The position numbers were made by a program, and so were the translations under genes. Below are positions 8,066-17,796 of a DNA stretch of 53,203 nt, piece by piece. Where the stretch lies: the NCBI RefSeq assembly GCF_000717655.1, contig NZ_JNZY01000042.1, forward strand, positions 1 through 53,203, given 5' to 3'. The notes below the pieces were generated by a model. The model had not been told where the DNA came from. It made no database searches and saw only the letters and a program-made list of their open reading frames with translations. Each line of letters starts with the position of its first letter. The stretch's first letter is position 1. Origin of the DNA: Streptomyces katrae. GTDB taxonomy: Bacteria > Actinomycetota > Actinomycetes > Streptomycetales > Streptomycetaceae.

Positions 8066-9802
8066 GTGGCTCAGAGCGCCCAGAGCAGCACCGAGACCGA
8101 CTGGGTCTCCCGTTTCGCGGACGAGGTCATCGCCGAGGCGGAGCGCCGAGCCCCGGGCAAAGCCGTCGTCGTCGCGTCCGGACTCTCCCCCTCCGGCCCG
8201 ATCCACCTGGGCAACCTCCGCGAGGTCATGACCCCGCACCTGGTCGCCGACGAGATCCGCCGCCGCGGCTTCGAGGTCCGTCACCTCATTTCCTGGGACG
8301 ACTACGACCGTTACCGCAAGGTCCCGGCCGGCGTCCCGGGCATCGACGAGTCCTGGGCGCAGCACATCGGCAAGCCCCTGACCTCCGTGCCCGCCCCGGC
8401 CGGCTCCGCGTACCCGAACTGGGCCGAGCACTTCAAGGCCGCCTTCGTCGAGGCCCTGGCCGAGATGGGCGTCGAGTACGACCCGATCAGCCAGACCGAG
8501 CAGTACGCCTCCGGCGCGTACCGCGAGCAGGTCCTGTTCGCGATGAAGCACCGCGGCGACATCGACGCCGTCCTCGACCAGTACCGCACCAAGCAGAAGC
8601 CGGGCGGCAAGAAGCCCCAGCAGAAGCAGGTCGACGAGGCCGAGCTCGAGGCCGCCGAGGGCTCCGGCGCTGCCGCCGAGGACGACGGCAGCAGCGCCGA
8701 GGGCGGGTACTTCCCGTACAAGCCGTACTGCGGCCAGTGCGGCAAGGACTTCACCAAGGTCACCTCGTACGACGACGAGTCGACCGAGATGACGTACGTC
8801 TGCACCGAGGACGAGTTCACCGAGACCGTCAAGCTCAGCGAGTTCAACCGCGGCAAGCTGGTCTGGAAGGTCGACTGGCCGATGCGCTGGGCCTTCGAGG
8901 GCGTGATCTTCGAGCCCTCGGGCGTCGACCACTCCTCGCCCGGCTCGTCCTTCCAGGTCGGCGGCCAGATCGTGCACATCTTCGGCGGCGAGCAGCCGAT
9001 CGGACCGATGTACGCGTTCGTCGGCATCAGCGGCATGGCCAAGATGTCGTCCAGCAAGGGCGGGGTCCCGACCCCGGCCGACGCGCTGAAGATCATGGAG
9101 CCGCAGCTGCTGCGCTGGCTGTACGCGCGCCGCAAGCCCAACCAGTCCTTCAAGATCGCCTTCGACCAGGAGATCCAGCGGCTCTACGACGAGTGGGACA
9201 AGCTCGAGGCCAAGGTCGCCGACGGCTCCGTCCTGCCGGCCGACGCCGCCGCGCACACCCGCGCCGTACGCGTCGCCTCGCACGAGCTGCCGCGCACCCC
9301 GCGCCCGCTGCCGTACCGGACCCTCGCGTCGGTCGCGGACATCACCGCCGGGCACGATGAGCAGACCCTGCGCATCCTGGCCGACCTGGACCCGTCGCAG
9401 CCGCTGACCTCGCTGGACGAGGTACGGCCGCGCCTGGACCGCGCCGAGAACTGGATCACCACCCAGGTCCCGGCCGACCAGCGGACCCTCGTACGCGAGG
9501 AGCCCGACACCGAGCTGCTGTCCTCCCTGGACGACGAGGCCCGCGAGTCGCTGCGGCTGCTCGTGGACGGGCTGGACTCGCACTGGTCGCTCGACGGGCT
9601 CACCACGCTCGTCTACGGCGTGCCGAAGGTGATGGCGGGCCTGGAGCCCGACGCCAAGCCCACCCCCGAGCTCAAGGTCGCGCAGCGCTCGTTCTTCGCG
9701 CTGCTGTACCGCCTGCTCGTGACCCGGGAGACCGGGCCGCGCCTGCCCACGCTGCTCCTCGCCGTGGGCGCGGACCGGGTGCGCAAGCTGCTCGCCGCCT
9801 GA
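8066..9802 (+). CDS. lysS: lysine--tRNA ligase, class I
   Basis: A 578-residue class I lysyl-tRNA synthetase. The HIGH-like motif is SGPIHLGN (near residue 40) and the KMSKS-like motif is KMSSSKG (near residue 325). A charged, low-complexity insert ([10 protein letters not shown] and an acidic Ala/Glu stretch, about residues 175-210) precedes a zinc-ribbon-like CGQCG. The C-terminal half is the helical anticodon-binding domain. The GTG at 8066 follows GAAGGA at 7-base spacing. Most bacteria use the unrelated class II enzyme; Streptomyces commonly carry a class I form. Divergent from argS; followed by a strong hairpin. Confidence 0.95.
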   Translation: MAQSAQSSTETDWVSRFADEVIAEAERRAPGKAVVVASGLSPSGPIHLGNLREVMTPHLVADEIRRRGFEVRHLISWDDYDRYRKVPAGVPGIDESWAQHIGKPLTSVPAPAGSAYPNWAEHFKAAFVEALAEMGVEYDPISQTEQYASGAYREQVLFAMKHRGDIDAVLDQYRTKQKPGGKKPQQKQVDEAELEAAEGSGAAAEDDGSSAEGGYFPYKPYCGQCGKDFTKVTSYDDESTEMTYVCTEDEFTETVKLSEFNRGKLVWKVDWPMRWAFEGVIFEPSGVDHSSPGSSFQVGGQIVHIFGGEQPIGPMYAFVGISGMAKMSSSKGGVPTPADALKIMEPQLLRWLYARRKPNQSFKIAFDQEIQRLYDEWDKLEAKVADGSVLPADAAAHTRAVRVASHELPRTPRPLPYRTLASVADITAGHDEQTLRILADLDPSQPLTSLDEVRPRLDRAENWITTQVPADQRTLVREEPDTELLSSLDDEARESLRLLVDGLDSHWSLDGLTTLVYGVPKVMAGLEPDAKPTPELKVAQRSFFALLYRLLVTRETGPRLPTLLLAVGADRVRKLLAA

Positions 9803-9813
9803 CGTGGATGCGG

Positions 9814-9846
9814 AAGGGCCCGCACCCCTCGGGGGTGCGGGCCCTT
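9814..9846. terminator. bidirectional terminator hairpin
   Basis: Perfect 15-bp inverted repeat (9814-9828 with 9832-9846) with a 3-base TCG loop. It lies between the convergent lysS and DUF2637 genes and can serve both strands. Confidence 0.9.
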
Positions 9847-9888
9847 GGCATGTGGGTCGTGGGGCGTGGGTCCTGCGCCCGGTCCGGC

Positions 9889-11469
9889 TCAGGCGATGTG
9901 CTCGTTCTCCAGCTCGCGCTGGTAGCGCAGCTTCAGGCCCGGCATGAGCTTGCGGATCATCGAGGAGCTGCGCGGGTGGTCGATCCCGTGGCGGTCCGAG
10001 AGGTGTATGTCCACCTGCTCCGGGGTCGGGAAGTCGGAGTGCTCGTCGAGGTACGAGCGGAACACCTCGTAGGCCGCCTCGTTGAACTTGACCTGGTCGA
10101 AGCCGGAGTCCGAGTCGGAGGCGGAATCGTCGTCATCGGCGGTGGGCGGTACGGGGAGCTGCTCCTGCTGCGGAACGTCCTGGTCCGGGCCGGTCGGGGG
10201 CATGACCGGGGTCGGCTCCAGACCCTCGACGTACTGGGGGTTGTACCCGCCCTCGTACGCGGCCTGCGGGGCCAGCGGGGCGGCGAACCAGGCGCTGTCG
10301 TGGGCGGCGGGCATGGCCGTCGGGTCTACCGCGAAGGGGAGCGGGGTGTGGCCCTGCGGAGCTGTTCCGCTACCCGCCCCTTCCCGCAACCGGGGCTCCG
10401 CCCCGGGGGCGGAAGCCGTGGCCTGCGCCTGCGGCGCGGCCTGGCCCGCAGGGCCGCCGGCTCCCCCGGGCAGGACCGCCCGGCCGGGGAAGCCTGCGGC
10501 TGCGCCGGCAAGGCCGGGCTGGCCTCCGGCCCCGCCCGGCAGGCCCGCCTGGGCCGACGCCGCGCCGGGGAGGCCCGGCTGGCCCGCGGCACCTGCGGCT
10601 GCGCCGGCAAAGCCCGCCTGGCCTCCGGCTCCGCCGGGCAGGCCCGCGCCCCCCGTGGCTCCGCCCGGCTGGCCCGCAAAGCCCGGCTGGCCCGCCGCGC
10701 CCGGCTCCAGAGCCGGAGCCGAGGACGCCGGGACCGCGGTGCCCGTCGCGATGGCCGCGGCCGCCGGGGGCAGCAGCATCGGGTCGATGCCCGCCGCCGC
10801 CAGGCCCTCCGGGGCCGTCTGGGAGAGGGGGACGCCGATCCGGGCCAGCCGGAGCGGCATGAGCGCCTCCACCGGGGCCTTGCGGCGCCAGGCCCGCCCG
10901 TACCGGGCCTGAAGTCGCGCCTGGTAGATCAGCCGGTCCTGCTCCATGCCGACCGCCTGCTCGTACGACCGCAGCTCCCACAGCTTCATCCGGCGCCAGA
11001 GCTTGAACGTGGGGACGGGGGAGAGGAGCCAGCGCGTGATGCGCACGCCCTCCATGTGCCGGTCCGCGGTGATGTCCGCGATCCGGCCCACCGCGTGCCG
11101 GGCCGCCTCCACCGTGACCACGAACAGGATCGGGATCACGGCGTGCATGCCCACGCCCAGCGGGTCCGGCCAGGCCGCCGCGCCGTTGAACGCGATCGTC
11201 GCCGCGGTCAGCAGCCACGCCGTCTGGCGCAGCAGCGGGAACGGGATCCGGATCCACGTCAGCAGGAGGTCGAGCGCCAGCAGCACACAGATGCCCGCGT
11301 CGATGCCGATCGGGAACACCAGCGAGAAGCTCCCGAACCCCTTCTGCAGGGCGAGCGCGCGGACCGCGGCGTACGAGCCCGCGAAACCGATCCCCGCGAT
11401 GACCACGGCTCCTGCGACCACGACGCCGATGAGTATCCGGTGCGTACGAGTCAGCTGCATCGCGGCCAC
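9889..11469 (-). CDS. DUF2637 membrane protein with collagen-like segment
   Basis: A 526-residue protein. The N-terminal DUF2637 domain has about four transmembrane helices (residues about 12-140; it begins MAAMQLTRTHRILIGVVVAG) of the type found in Streptomyces plasmid-transfer (Spd-like) and chromosomal proteins. A Pro/Ala-rich cytoplasmic or external middle follows, including a Gly-X-Y-like run (GLPGGAGGQ, GQPGLPGAA, GFPGRAVLPGG) around residues 260-345. The C-terminal 90 residues are acidic and then form a helical region (VKFNEAAYEVFRSYLDEH) that resembles a DNA-binding or winged-helix end (DRHGIDHPRSSSMIRKLMPG). GTG at 11469 was preferred because AGGGG lies 7 bases upstream; ATG at 11460 is the alternative. 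Function unknown. Confidence 0.85.
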   Translation of the reverse strand: MAAMQLTRTHRILIGVVVAGAVVIAGIGFAGSYAAVRALALQKGFGSFSLVFPIGIDAGICVLLALDLLLTWIRIPFPLLRQTAWLLTAATIAFNGAAAWPDPLGVGMHAVIPILFVVTVEAARHAVGRIADITADRHMEGVRITRWLLSPVPTFKLWRRMKLWELRSYEQAVGMEQDRLIYQARLQARYGRAWRRKAPVEALMPLRLARIGVPLSQTAPEGLAAAGIDPMLLPPAAAAIATGTAVPASSAPALEPGAAGQPGFAGQPGGATGGAGLPGGAGGQAGFAGAAAGAAGQPGLPGAASAQAGLPGGAGGQPGLAGAAAGFPGRAVLPGGAGGPAGQAAPQAQATASAPGAEPRLREGAGSGTAPQGHTPLPFAVDPTAMPAAHDSAWFAAPLAPQAAYEGGYNPQYVEGLEPTPVMPPTGPDQDVPQQEQLPVPPTADDDDSASDSDSGFDQVKFNEAAYEVFRSYLDEHSDFPTPEQVDIHLSDRHGIDHPRSSSMIRKLMPGLKLRYQRELENEHIA

Positions 11470-11595
11470 CCGCGATCCCCTCCCCTTGTCGAGCTACGGC
11501 AGGCACAGCGTACGGGTGACTGCACAGGTGACTGAATGTCAGCCTCCCGTTAGGGGTCGCCGGGCACCCCCGGCGCCGCCCGGATCCGCCGACGC

Positions 11596-12363
11596 CTACT
11601 GCGCGGAGGGAGAAGCCTGCTGCTCAGGCTGCTTCTGCTGCTGGTTGGCGGTGCCGATCGAGGCCACCGTCTCCTTCGCCGCCGCGATCGCGTTCTCGAG
11701 CAGCTTGGCCTGATCCGGAGCGCCCGCACCCTCGTACGCCGCACCGTTGTAGTCGAGCGTGATCACGACGTTCTGCGTGCGCGCCACGATCGTCGTGTTG
11801 AAGAAGTCGACGTCCTTCTTCACGCCGTACACCACCGACGACGCCTGGTCCCCGATGCCGCCCGCCTGCTCGACCTTCACGTCGTGCGCGCCCTCGGCCG
11901 CCTTCGCGGTCTCGACCTGCTTGTTGAACTGCTCCTCGGCGCGCTTGTTCGCGCTGCCGAGCGAGGCGTGCGAGTCGTAGCGGACCAGGGAGATCGACAG
12001 CCAGCGGTACTGCGAGCCCTTCAGGCCGTCCTCGTCCAGACCGTTCCAGGAGCAGCTGGCGCGGGTGGTCAGGTCGTTCGACTTCGTCGCCGTGCCGTTC
12101 TTGTCCTTCGCCTCCGGGACGAGGGTGTCGACGGTCGCGGTCTGGATCGACTTGCACGGGTCGGACAGCGTCGCGAACGCCGCCTTCTCCAGCGTGGCCG
12201 ACGCCTTGCCGCTCGGCTTGGCGGACGAGGACGCGCCGGGCTTCTTGTCGCCGCCCGAACCCGAGTCCTTGCCCGAGTCGGACGAGCAGCCGGCGACGGT
12301 GAGGATCACCGGAACGGCTGCGCAGGCGAGAAGGCGAGTGAGACGCGAGGCTGATCGGTGCAT
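11596..12363 (-). CDS. DUF3558 family lipoprotein
   Basis: A 255-residue secreted lipoprotein. The signal peptide ends in the lipobox LTVAGC, with Cys26 predicted to be lipidated. A Ser/Gly/Lys-rich linker (27-60) precedes the DUF3558 domain with its Cys pair (DPCKSI and RASCSW). The protein ends in a Gln/Ser/Pro tail. AAGGAA precedes the ATG. It lies next to a second DUF3558 lipoprotein on the same strand, 161 bases upstream, suggesting an ancient tandem duplication. The family is surface-exposed and of unknown function. Confidence 0.88.
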   Translation of the reverse strand: MHRSASRLTRLLACAAVPVILTVAGCSSDSGKDSGSGGDKKPGASSSAKPSGKASATLEKAAFATLSDPCKSIQTATVDTLVPEAKDKNGTATKSNDLTTRASCSWNGLDEDGLKGSQYRWLSISLVRYDSHASLGSANKRAEEQFNKQVETAKAAEGAHDVKVEQAGGIGDQASSVVYGVKKDVDFFNTTIVARTQNVVITLDYNGAAYEGAGAPDQAKLLENAIAAAKETVASIGTANQQQKQPEQQASPSAQ

Positions 12364-12524
12364 GGTTCCTTCAGTACGTAGTGGGGCGCGTTCTGTGGAC
12401 GCGGTGCGGGCGTGGTGCGGGGTGTGGTGCGGGCGCGGGACCCGAGCAACGGTAGCCCGACGCGGCGCGCGCCTGCTGTGCGCGCCGTCACGCCGAGCCC
12501 CCCGCGCCCGCTCCGACCGCCCTC

Positions 12525-13379
12525 TCAGTCGTTGAAACGCTCGACGAGGGCCTGCGCCAACTGCCGTGCCCTGTCCTGGGTTTCGGGGCTCGATGGGACC
12601 GTACCGGGCAGCGCGGGCTGCACGCTGTACTCGACCGTGACGATGACGTTCGAGGTGCGGAACACGATCCGCACGGTCCGCGCCTGCGCCGCGCTGGCAC
12701 CGGCCGCACTCAGCTTGTCCTCGAGGAACGCCTCGGTCCCGAGCCCCTCGATGACGCGGGAGCCGAGCTCGGGCGGCGGCGCGGAGGGGCTGCCGGTGCC
12801 GGGCGACGGCGACTGCCCGGCCGGCGGAGGAGCGCTCGCGGCCGGCGGGGCGGAGGGGGCGGGGCTGGTGGCCGTACCGGCGGCGGGGCTCGGCGAGGGG
12901 CCCGGGAACGGCAGGTGCGCGTCCGTCAGCCGGCGCACGTAAACCTGCCGCGTCTTGTCGTCGTCGCTCATGAGCGTCCGGTCGTACGAGACGACGCGCT
13001 CGAAGCCGACCGACAGCAGCCGCGTCTCCTCGGGCGTCTGCGCCGTCCAGCGGCAGCCGACGTGCCGGTCGCCGTCGTACGAGGTGTCCGCGGTGCCGGC
13101 GTACAGCTGCGTGCGCTGCTCGTCGGTGAGGGTGTCCGCGGCCGGGAGCATGGCCTTGAGGCGCTTGCCATCGGCGGCCCTGCACGGCGCGGGCAGGCTC
13201 CGGTACTTGCCGGCCGGGGCGGGGGCGGGGCTGCTGTCGCCCGCCTTGGCGTCGGTGTCGTCCCCGACGCCGTTGCCGCTGGTGCACCCGGTCAGGCCGG
13301 TGAGGCCGGCCATGAGTGCGGTGAGCATCGCGATGCCCGGCAGGACTCGTCGGCGTCGCCGTACCGCCTTGCGCTGCAC
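12525..13379 (-). CDS. DUF3558-type lipoprotein, second copy
   Basis: A 284-residue predicted lipoprotein. An Arg-rich n-region is followed by a hydrophobic helix and the lipobox LTGC (Cys about 32). The folded part contains the same Cys pair pattern as its neighbour (APCRAADGKRL and VGCRWTAQT), interrupted by a Pro/Ser/Ala linker. GTG at 13379 was chosen because AAGGGAG lies 9 bases upstream; the in-frame GTG two codons earlier is too close to it. It is less similar to the neighbouring copy than a recent duplicate would be. Function unknown. Confidence 0.8.
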   Translation of the reverse strand: MQRKAVRRRRRVLPGIAMLTALMAGLTGLTGCTSGNGVGDDTDAKAGDSSPAPAPAGKYRSLPAPCRAADGKRLKAMLPAADTLTDEQRTQLYAGTADTSYDGDRHVGCRWTAQTPEETRLLSVGFERVVSYDRTLMSDDDKTRQVYVRRLTDAHLPFPGPSPSPAAGTATSPAPSAPPAASAPPPAGQSPSPGTGSPSAPPPELGSRVIEGLGTEAFLEDKLSAAGASAAQARTVRIVFRTSNVIVTVEYSVQPALPGTVPSSPETQDRARQLAQALVERFND

Positions 13380-13571
13380 GTCCACTGGCTCCCTTCGACC
13401 GGCCGGCGGCCCGGCGGTCAGGAAAATGCGTTGCCGCGCTTCGGACGCGGATGAACACAATGTCTATCGCACACGCTGGTGCTGGCGCCGGTCCCCTGTC
13501 TGATTTGGGGCTAAGAGCGAGGCTTTTTGCGTATAACGATTTTTTCACGCTTCTCGGGGGATTAAAGTCTT

Positions 13572-14765
13572 ATGTCGTATGTAGAGGTGCCGGGGGCGAA
13601 GGTCCCGATCCGGATGTGGGCCGACCCCGCGTCGGTCGAGGCCGGCGCGATGCAGCAGCTGCACAACGTCGCCACCCTTCCGTGGATCAAGGGCCTGGCG
13701 GTCATGCCGGACGTCCACTACGGCAAGGGCGCCACGGTCGGCTCGGTGATCGCGATGAAGGACGCGGTCTGCCCGGCGGCGGTGGGGGTGGACATCGGCT
13801 GCGGCATGTCGGCGGTGAAGACGTCCCTGACGGCGAACGACCTCCCCGGAGACCTGTCCAAGCTCCGCTCGAAGATCGAGCAGGCGATCCCGGTGGGCAT
13901 GGGCCTCCACAAGGAGGCGGTGGACCCGTCGCGGCTGTACGGCTTCTCGGAGGCGGGGTACGAGGACCTCTGGGCGCGCTTCGACTACCTCACCGATGCG
14001 GTCAAATTCCGTCAGGAGCGTGCCACGAAGCAGATCGGAACGCTCGGAAGTGGCAACCACTTCATCGAGTTCTGTCTTGATGAGACGGGATCGGTCTGGT
14101 TGATGCTGCACTCCGGGTCCCGGAACATCGGCAACGAGCTCGCCGCCCACCACATCGGCGTGGCCCGCAGCCTGGACCACAACCAGAACCTGGTCGACCG
14201 GGACCTGGCGGTGTTCCTGTCCGCGACCCCGGAGATGGAGGCGTACCGCAACGACCTCTTCTGGGCTCAGGAGTACGCCAAGTACAACCGCGCGGCGATG
14301 ATGAGCCTCTTCAAGGAGGTCGTGCGCAGGGAGTTCCGCAAGGCGAAGGTCTCCTTCGACCGCGAGATCAGCTGCCACCACAACTACGTGGCGGAGGAGC
14401 GGTACGACGGCATGGACCTGCTGGTCACCCGCAAGGGCGCGATCCGCGCCGGCAGCGGTGACTACGGGATCATCCCGGGCTCCATGGGGACGGGCTCGTA
14501 CATCGTGAAGGGCCTCGGCAACGAGAAGTCGTTCAACTCGGCCTCGCACGGCGCGGGCCGGAAGATGAGCCGGACGGCCGCGAAGAAGCGGTTCTCGGCG
14601 CGGGACCTGGCGGAGCAGACCAAGGGCGTGGAGTGCCGCAAGGACTCGGGCGTGGTGGACGAGATCCCGGGCGCGTACAAGTCGATCGAGCAGGTCATCG
14701 ACCAGCAGACCGACCTCGTGCAGGTCGTGGCCAAGCTCAAGCAGGTCATCTGCGTGAAGGGCTGA
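13572..14765 (+). CDS. rtcB: RNA-splicing ligase RtcB family protein
   Basis: A 397-residue RtcB ligase, which joins RNA ends bearing 2',3'-cyclic or 3'-phosphate to 5'-OH using GTP and manganese. Family signatures are MPDVHYGKGATVGSV near residue 50, the metal-binding VGVDIGCGM, GSGNHFIE, HSGSRNIG, the IIPGSMGTGSYIV loop and SHGAGRKMSR, which contains the histidine that is guanylylated. The ATG is preceded by CGGGGGATT, and an unusually AT-rich promoter stretch (13525-13550, with a TATAAC) lies upstream. No archease gene is adjacent. A hairpin terminator follows. Confidence 0.95.
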   Translation: MSYVEVPGAKVPIRMWADPASVEAGAMQQLHNVATLPWIKGLAVMPDVHYGKGATVGSVIAMKDAVCPAAVGVDIGCGMSAVKTSLTANDLPGDLSKLRSKIEQAIPVGMGLHKEAVDPSRLYGFSEAGYEDLWARFDYLTDAVKFRQERATKQIGTLGSGNHFIEFCLDETGSVWLMLHSGSRNIGNELAAHHIGVARSLDHNQNLVDRDLAVFLSATPEMEAYRNDLFWAQEYAKYNRAAMMSLFKEVVRREFRKAKVSFDREISCHHNYVAEERYDGMDLLVTRKGAIRAGSGDYGIIPGSMGTGSYIVKGLGNEKSFNSASHGAGRKMSRTAAKKRFSARDLAEQTKGVECRKDSGVVDEIPGAYKSIEQVIDQQTDLVQVVAKLKQVICVKG

Positions 14766-14791
14766 GGCCCGGGCGCAGCTGTCGGGGGAGT

Positions 14792-14831
14792 GGAGGGGCC
14801 CGGGCCGGTCGTGAGCGGTCCGGGCCCCTCC
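14792..14831 (+). terminator. terminator hairpin after rtcB
   Basis: Twelve perfect base pairs (14792-14803 with 14820-14831), extendable by a few pairs that include one G-T, lie 27 bases after the rtcB stop. Confidence 0.8.
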
Positions 14832-14837
14832 GCGTGC

Positions 14838-15009
14838 TCAGTCCTCGTCCCCGTCGAGGAGGCGGTCCACGGAGAGGTCGAGCGTGATGCGGCCCCGGGG
14901 GCGTCGTGCTGCCGCACTTCACGCCGACGCCGACGCCGACGTCGGCCGCGGATCCAGAGCGGGCGCCGGGTGCGGCGAAGGCCGCCGGGTCGAAGCCGGC
15001 GGCCCTCAT
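14838..15009 (-). pseudogene. possible frameshifted small gene remnant
   Basis: On the minus strand a frame begins MRAAGFDPAAFAAPG at 15009 and looks protein-like for about 35 codons, then turns into Pro/Arg-rich sequence. A different frame ending at 14838 reads RGRITLDLSVDRLLDGDED before a stop. The two halves would make one plausible small acidic protein if joined by a frameshift near 14900. It lies between rtcB and an SDR gene. Family unknown; this may be chance. Confidence 0.25.
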
Positions 15010-15036
15010 GCCGCATCCGAAGGCGGCGGGAATCGT

Positions 15037-15801
15037 CTAGAGGTCGCGGTGGACCTTGGTGTTCGAGGCCTGGGCTCGGGGGCGGACCACCAGGAGGTCG
15101 ATGTTGACGTGGCTGGGGCGGGTCACGGCCCAGGTGATGGTGTCGGCCACGTCGTCGGCGGTGAGGGGGGCCGCGACGCCCGCGTAGACCTTCTCGGCCT
15201 TCTCGGCGTCGCCGCGGAAGCGGGTCTTGGCGAATTCCTCGGTCTTCACCATGCCCGGGGCGATCTCGATGACGCGGACGGGCTGGCCGACGATCTCCAG
15301 ACGGAGGGTCTCGGCCAGGACGCGGGCGCCGTTCTTGGCGGCGACGTAGCCGGCGCCGCCCTCGTACGTGGAGTGGCCGGCGGTGGAGGAGAGGACCACG
15401 ACCGTGCCGTCGCCGGAGGCGACGAGGGCGGGGAGGAGGGCCTGGGTGAGGTTGAGCGTGCCGATGACGTTGACCTCGTACATGGTGCGCCAGTCGGCGG
15501 GGTCGCCCGTGGCGACGGGCTCGGCTCCGATGGCGCCGCCCGCGTTGTTGACGAGGACGTCACAGCGGTCGAGGGAAGCGGCGAAGGCGTCGACGGCGGG
15601 CCGGTCGGTGACGTCGAGGGCGTGGGCCGTGGCGGAGTGGCCGGCTGCCGTGAGCTCCGCGGCGAGTGCCTCGATGCGGTCCTTGCGGCGGGCCGTGAGG
15701 ACGACGTGGTAGCCCGCGCCGGCGAGCTGCCGGGCGGTGGCCGCGCCGATGCCGCTGCTCGCGCCGGTGACTACGGCGGTTCGGGTGGCGGCCGTGCTCA
15801 T
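15037..15801 (-). CDS. SDR family NAD(P)-dependent oxidoreductase
   Basis: A 254-residue classical short-chain dehydrogenase/reductase. The cofactor motif TGASSGIG is at residues 12-19, NNAG near 90, and the catalytic Ser (LSSTAG) and Tyr-x-x-x-Lys (YVAAK) near 140-157. The TARRKDR segment after strand 2 favours NADP(H). It belongs to the YdfG/serine-type 3-hydroxy acid dehydrogenase-like group by overall look; the substrate cannot be read from sequence. The ATG at 15801 begins MSTAATRTAVVTG. It is followed by nothing obviously linked; a YnfA-like gene lies 62 bases upstream on the same strand. Confidence 0.93.
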   Translation of the reverse strand: MSTAATRTAVVTGASSGIGAATARQLAGAGYHVVLTARRKDRIEALAAELTAAGHSATAHALDVTDRPAVDAFAASLDRCDVLVNNAGGAIGAEPVATGDPADWRTMYEVNVIGTLNLTQALLPALVASGDGTVVVLSSTAGHSTYEGGAGYVAAKNGARVLAETLRLEIVGQPVRVIEIAPGMVKTEEFAKTRFRGDAEKAEKVYAGVAAPLTADDVADTITWAVTRPSHVNIDLLVVRPRAQASNTKVHRDL

Positions 15802-15863
15802 GTGCGGGCTCCTCGGTCGTTCGGTCATTCGTACGGGCGGACATCCGCCAGCATAGGCGGGGC

Positions 15864-16199
15864 TCAGCGGCCGCGCGGGGCGTACATGATCACCGTCATG
15901 CCGGCGAGGCAGACGAGGGCGCCGGCGATGTCCCAGCGGTCGGGTCGGTAGCCGTCGGCGGCCATGCCCCACACGAGGGAGCCGGCGACGAAGACCCCGC
16001 CGTACGCGGCGAGGACGCGGGCGAAGTCGCCCTGGGGCTGGAGGGTGGCGACGAAGCCGTAGAGGCCGAGGGCGATGACGCCGGCGCCGATCCAGGCCCA
16101 GCCCTTGTGCTCGCGGACGCCCTGCCACACGAGCCATGCGCCGCCGATCTCGAGGAGTGCGGCGAGGGCGAACAGGGCGGCGGAGCGGGCGATCAGCAT
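15864..16199 (-). CDS. YnfA/UPF0060 family small membrane protein
   Basis: A 111-residue protein with four transmembrane helices and the family-specific segments [14 protein letters not shown]-like [13 protein letters not shown], and [15 protein letters not shown]. The C-terminus contains [23 protein letters not shown], typical of the UPF0060 group, which is related to small multidrug-resistance transporters. Full length. The start is the ATG at 16199. Transport substrate unknown. Confidence 0.93.
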   Translation of the reverse strand: MLIARSAALFALAALLEIGGAWLVWQGVREHKGWAWIGAGVIALGLYGFVATLQPQGDFARVLAAYGGVFVAGSLVWGMAADGYRPDRWDIAGALVCLAGMTVIMYAPRGR

Positions 16200-16336
16200 G
16201 GCGCGAAGCGTACGCAGGCGGGTTCCGGGGCCGGGGCGGCGCCCGCCGGTTGGGGGAGGGGCTCGCCCTCGTTCGTGTGATGGTCCGACCGGTGGGGGGC
16301 GGTGCTGGCTAGCCTCCGCGCGTGGAGGTGGTGGCG

Positions 16337-16840
16337 GTGCGCCGTGGTGCCGTACGAAGTGTGGTGGTGGCGGGCTTGCTGGTGCTCGGGGTGTCCGGGG
16401 TACCTGGGGTACCCGGGGTGCCGGGGATGTCCGGAAGGGCCGGGGCGTGGACCGGGCCCGAGGCGGACGTGGCGTACCACGGGCGGGTGTCCCTGGCACA
16501 GGGGCGGCTGAGGGTGTGGGTGGTGCCGCAGAACGAGGGGCCGGCCCCGCTGCCGAACGCGACGCTGCGGGTGCGGCTGTCGGCGGAGCTCGCGGACCGG
16601 CAGGAGCTGGCGGAGGGCTGCGCGCGGGCCGGGCTGCGCGAGGTGGTGTGCGAAACGGGCGCGCTGCCGCTGCACGGGCGGGGCCGGCACATCGGGCTGC
16701 TGCTGGAGCTGAAGGAGCGGCAGCCGGAGGTGGTGGTCCGGATCGACACGTGGTGGAACGGCGGGGCGTCCGACCGGGACCTGTCCAACAACCAGCACGC
16801 GGTGCTGGCGCTGGACACGGGCGACGCGTACGCGTTCTGA
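16337..16840 (+). CDS. secreted protein of unknown function
   Basis: A 167-residue protein with an Arg-rich n-region (RRGAVRS), a hydrophobic core and a likely signal peptidase site after a short VPGVPGVPG run. The mature part is beta-rich ([27 protein letters not shown]) and has two cysteines (EGCARAG, EVVCETG), a pattern similar to small extracellular Ig-like or DUF11-type domains. Four in-frame GTG codons could start it; GTG at 16337 has GGAGG at 8-base spacing and was chosen over the GTG at 16322. Function unknown. Confidence 0.65.
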   Translation: MRRGAVRSVVVAGLLVLGVSGVPGVPGVPGMSGRAGAWTGPEADVAYHGRVSLAQGRLRVWVVPQNEGPAPLPNATLRVRLSAELADRQELAEGCARAGLREVVCETGALPLHGRGRHIGLLLELKERQPEVVVRIDTWWNGGASDRDLSNNQHAVLALDTGDAYAF

Positions 16841-16861
16841 CCGGGGCGTGGCTCCGCCGGG

Positions 16862-17602
16862 CTACGGCGTGGCCACGCCGCCGAACTCTTCCACGGCCTC
16901 GCTGACGATCCGCTCCAGGCGGGCGTGGTGGGCGCCGCGCCAGTAGACGCGCTCGCACGCCGTGCACTGGGCGAAGACGTCGTACGAGCGGTGCGTGCCG
17001 CTCTCGAGGCGGTCGCCGACGCTTTCCTTGTCGGCGTTGCGCAGCGGCCCGTTGCAGGCGGTGCAGCGGGTCCACGGCGCGAGGGCGGGGGCGAACCGGC
17101 CGAGGACGTCGCGCAGCTGCTCGTCGGGGTTGTCGCTGTAGACGTACGCGCCGGCGAAGAGCTCGCGGCGGCGCAGCAGTCCGCGGTCGCGGGAGAGCAG
17201 CACGCGCTGCTCGGCGGCGGAGCGGGTGGCGAGGGCCGGGTCGCCGATGTCCTCGTTCTCGTACGCGGCGTCCACGCCGAGCAGGCGCAGGCGGCGGGCG
17301 AGGGTGCCGAGGTGGACGTCGAGGAGGAAGCGCAGCGGCGGGGCGCCGGGGACGTGCTGGGGGCGCTCGACGCCGAAGACCTCGACGGACTGCCCCGCGC
17401 TGGGCACGTACGAGACGGGCACCTCGCGGCCGTCGACGAGGAGCCGGCCGACCTCGGTGAGCGGGACGCCGGCCGATTCGACGACGTGGCCGAGGCTGGA
17501 GGCGCCGTCGGTGGCGGTCGGTACGCGTTTGGCGCGCCGGCTGGGCGGGGCGAACAGGCGTAGTTCGGGGGCGAGGGTGAGCTGAATGCCGGGTCCGTTC
17601 AC
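16862..17602 (-). CDS. Mut7-C RNase-domain protein with ubiquitin-like N-terminus
   Basis: A 246-residue two-domain protein. Residues 1-85 form a small beta-grasp (Mut7-C ubiquitin-like) domain, including [15 protein letters not shown]. Residues about 90-240 are the Mut7-C RNase domain: [19 protein letters not shown], the PIN-like ILLSRDR equivalent [12 protein letters not shown], and a zinc ribbon formed by CTAC and CTAC ([17 protein letters not shown]). Such proteins are predicted ribonucleases. The start is GTG at 17602; no good ribosome site is visible. It is divergent from the serine hydrolase gene. Confidence 0.88.
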   Translation of the reverse strand: MNGPGIQLTLAPELRLFAPPSRRAKRVPTATDGASSLGHVVESAGVPLTEVGRLLVDGREVPVSYVPSAGQSVEVFGVERPQHVPGAPPLRFLLDVHLGTLARRLRLLGVDAAYENEDIGDPALATRSAAEQRVLLSRDRGLLRRRELFAGAYVYSDNPDEQLRDVLGRFAPALAPWTRCTACNGPLRNADKESVGDRLESGTHRSYDVFAQCTACERVYWRGAHHARLERIVSEAVEEFGGVATP

Positions 17603-17796
17603 GCTGTCAGCATGCCATCGGGGGCGCGGCGGCGCGGCCGAATTTACGGTGTTGCCGCAGGCGGGGCGCGCCCGGCGGGCCCCCGCCGGGGCCTTGCCGA
17701 GCCCCGGCCGCCTCCGGCGCGGCTACGGGCACTGGTGCGACGGGATGGCCAGGCTGGGTGGTGAGAGCAGAGGCCACCACCGAGCCGGAGGCACAG

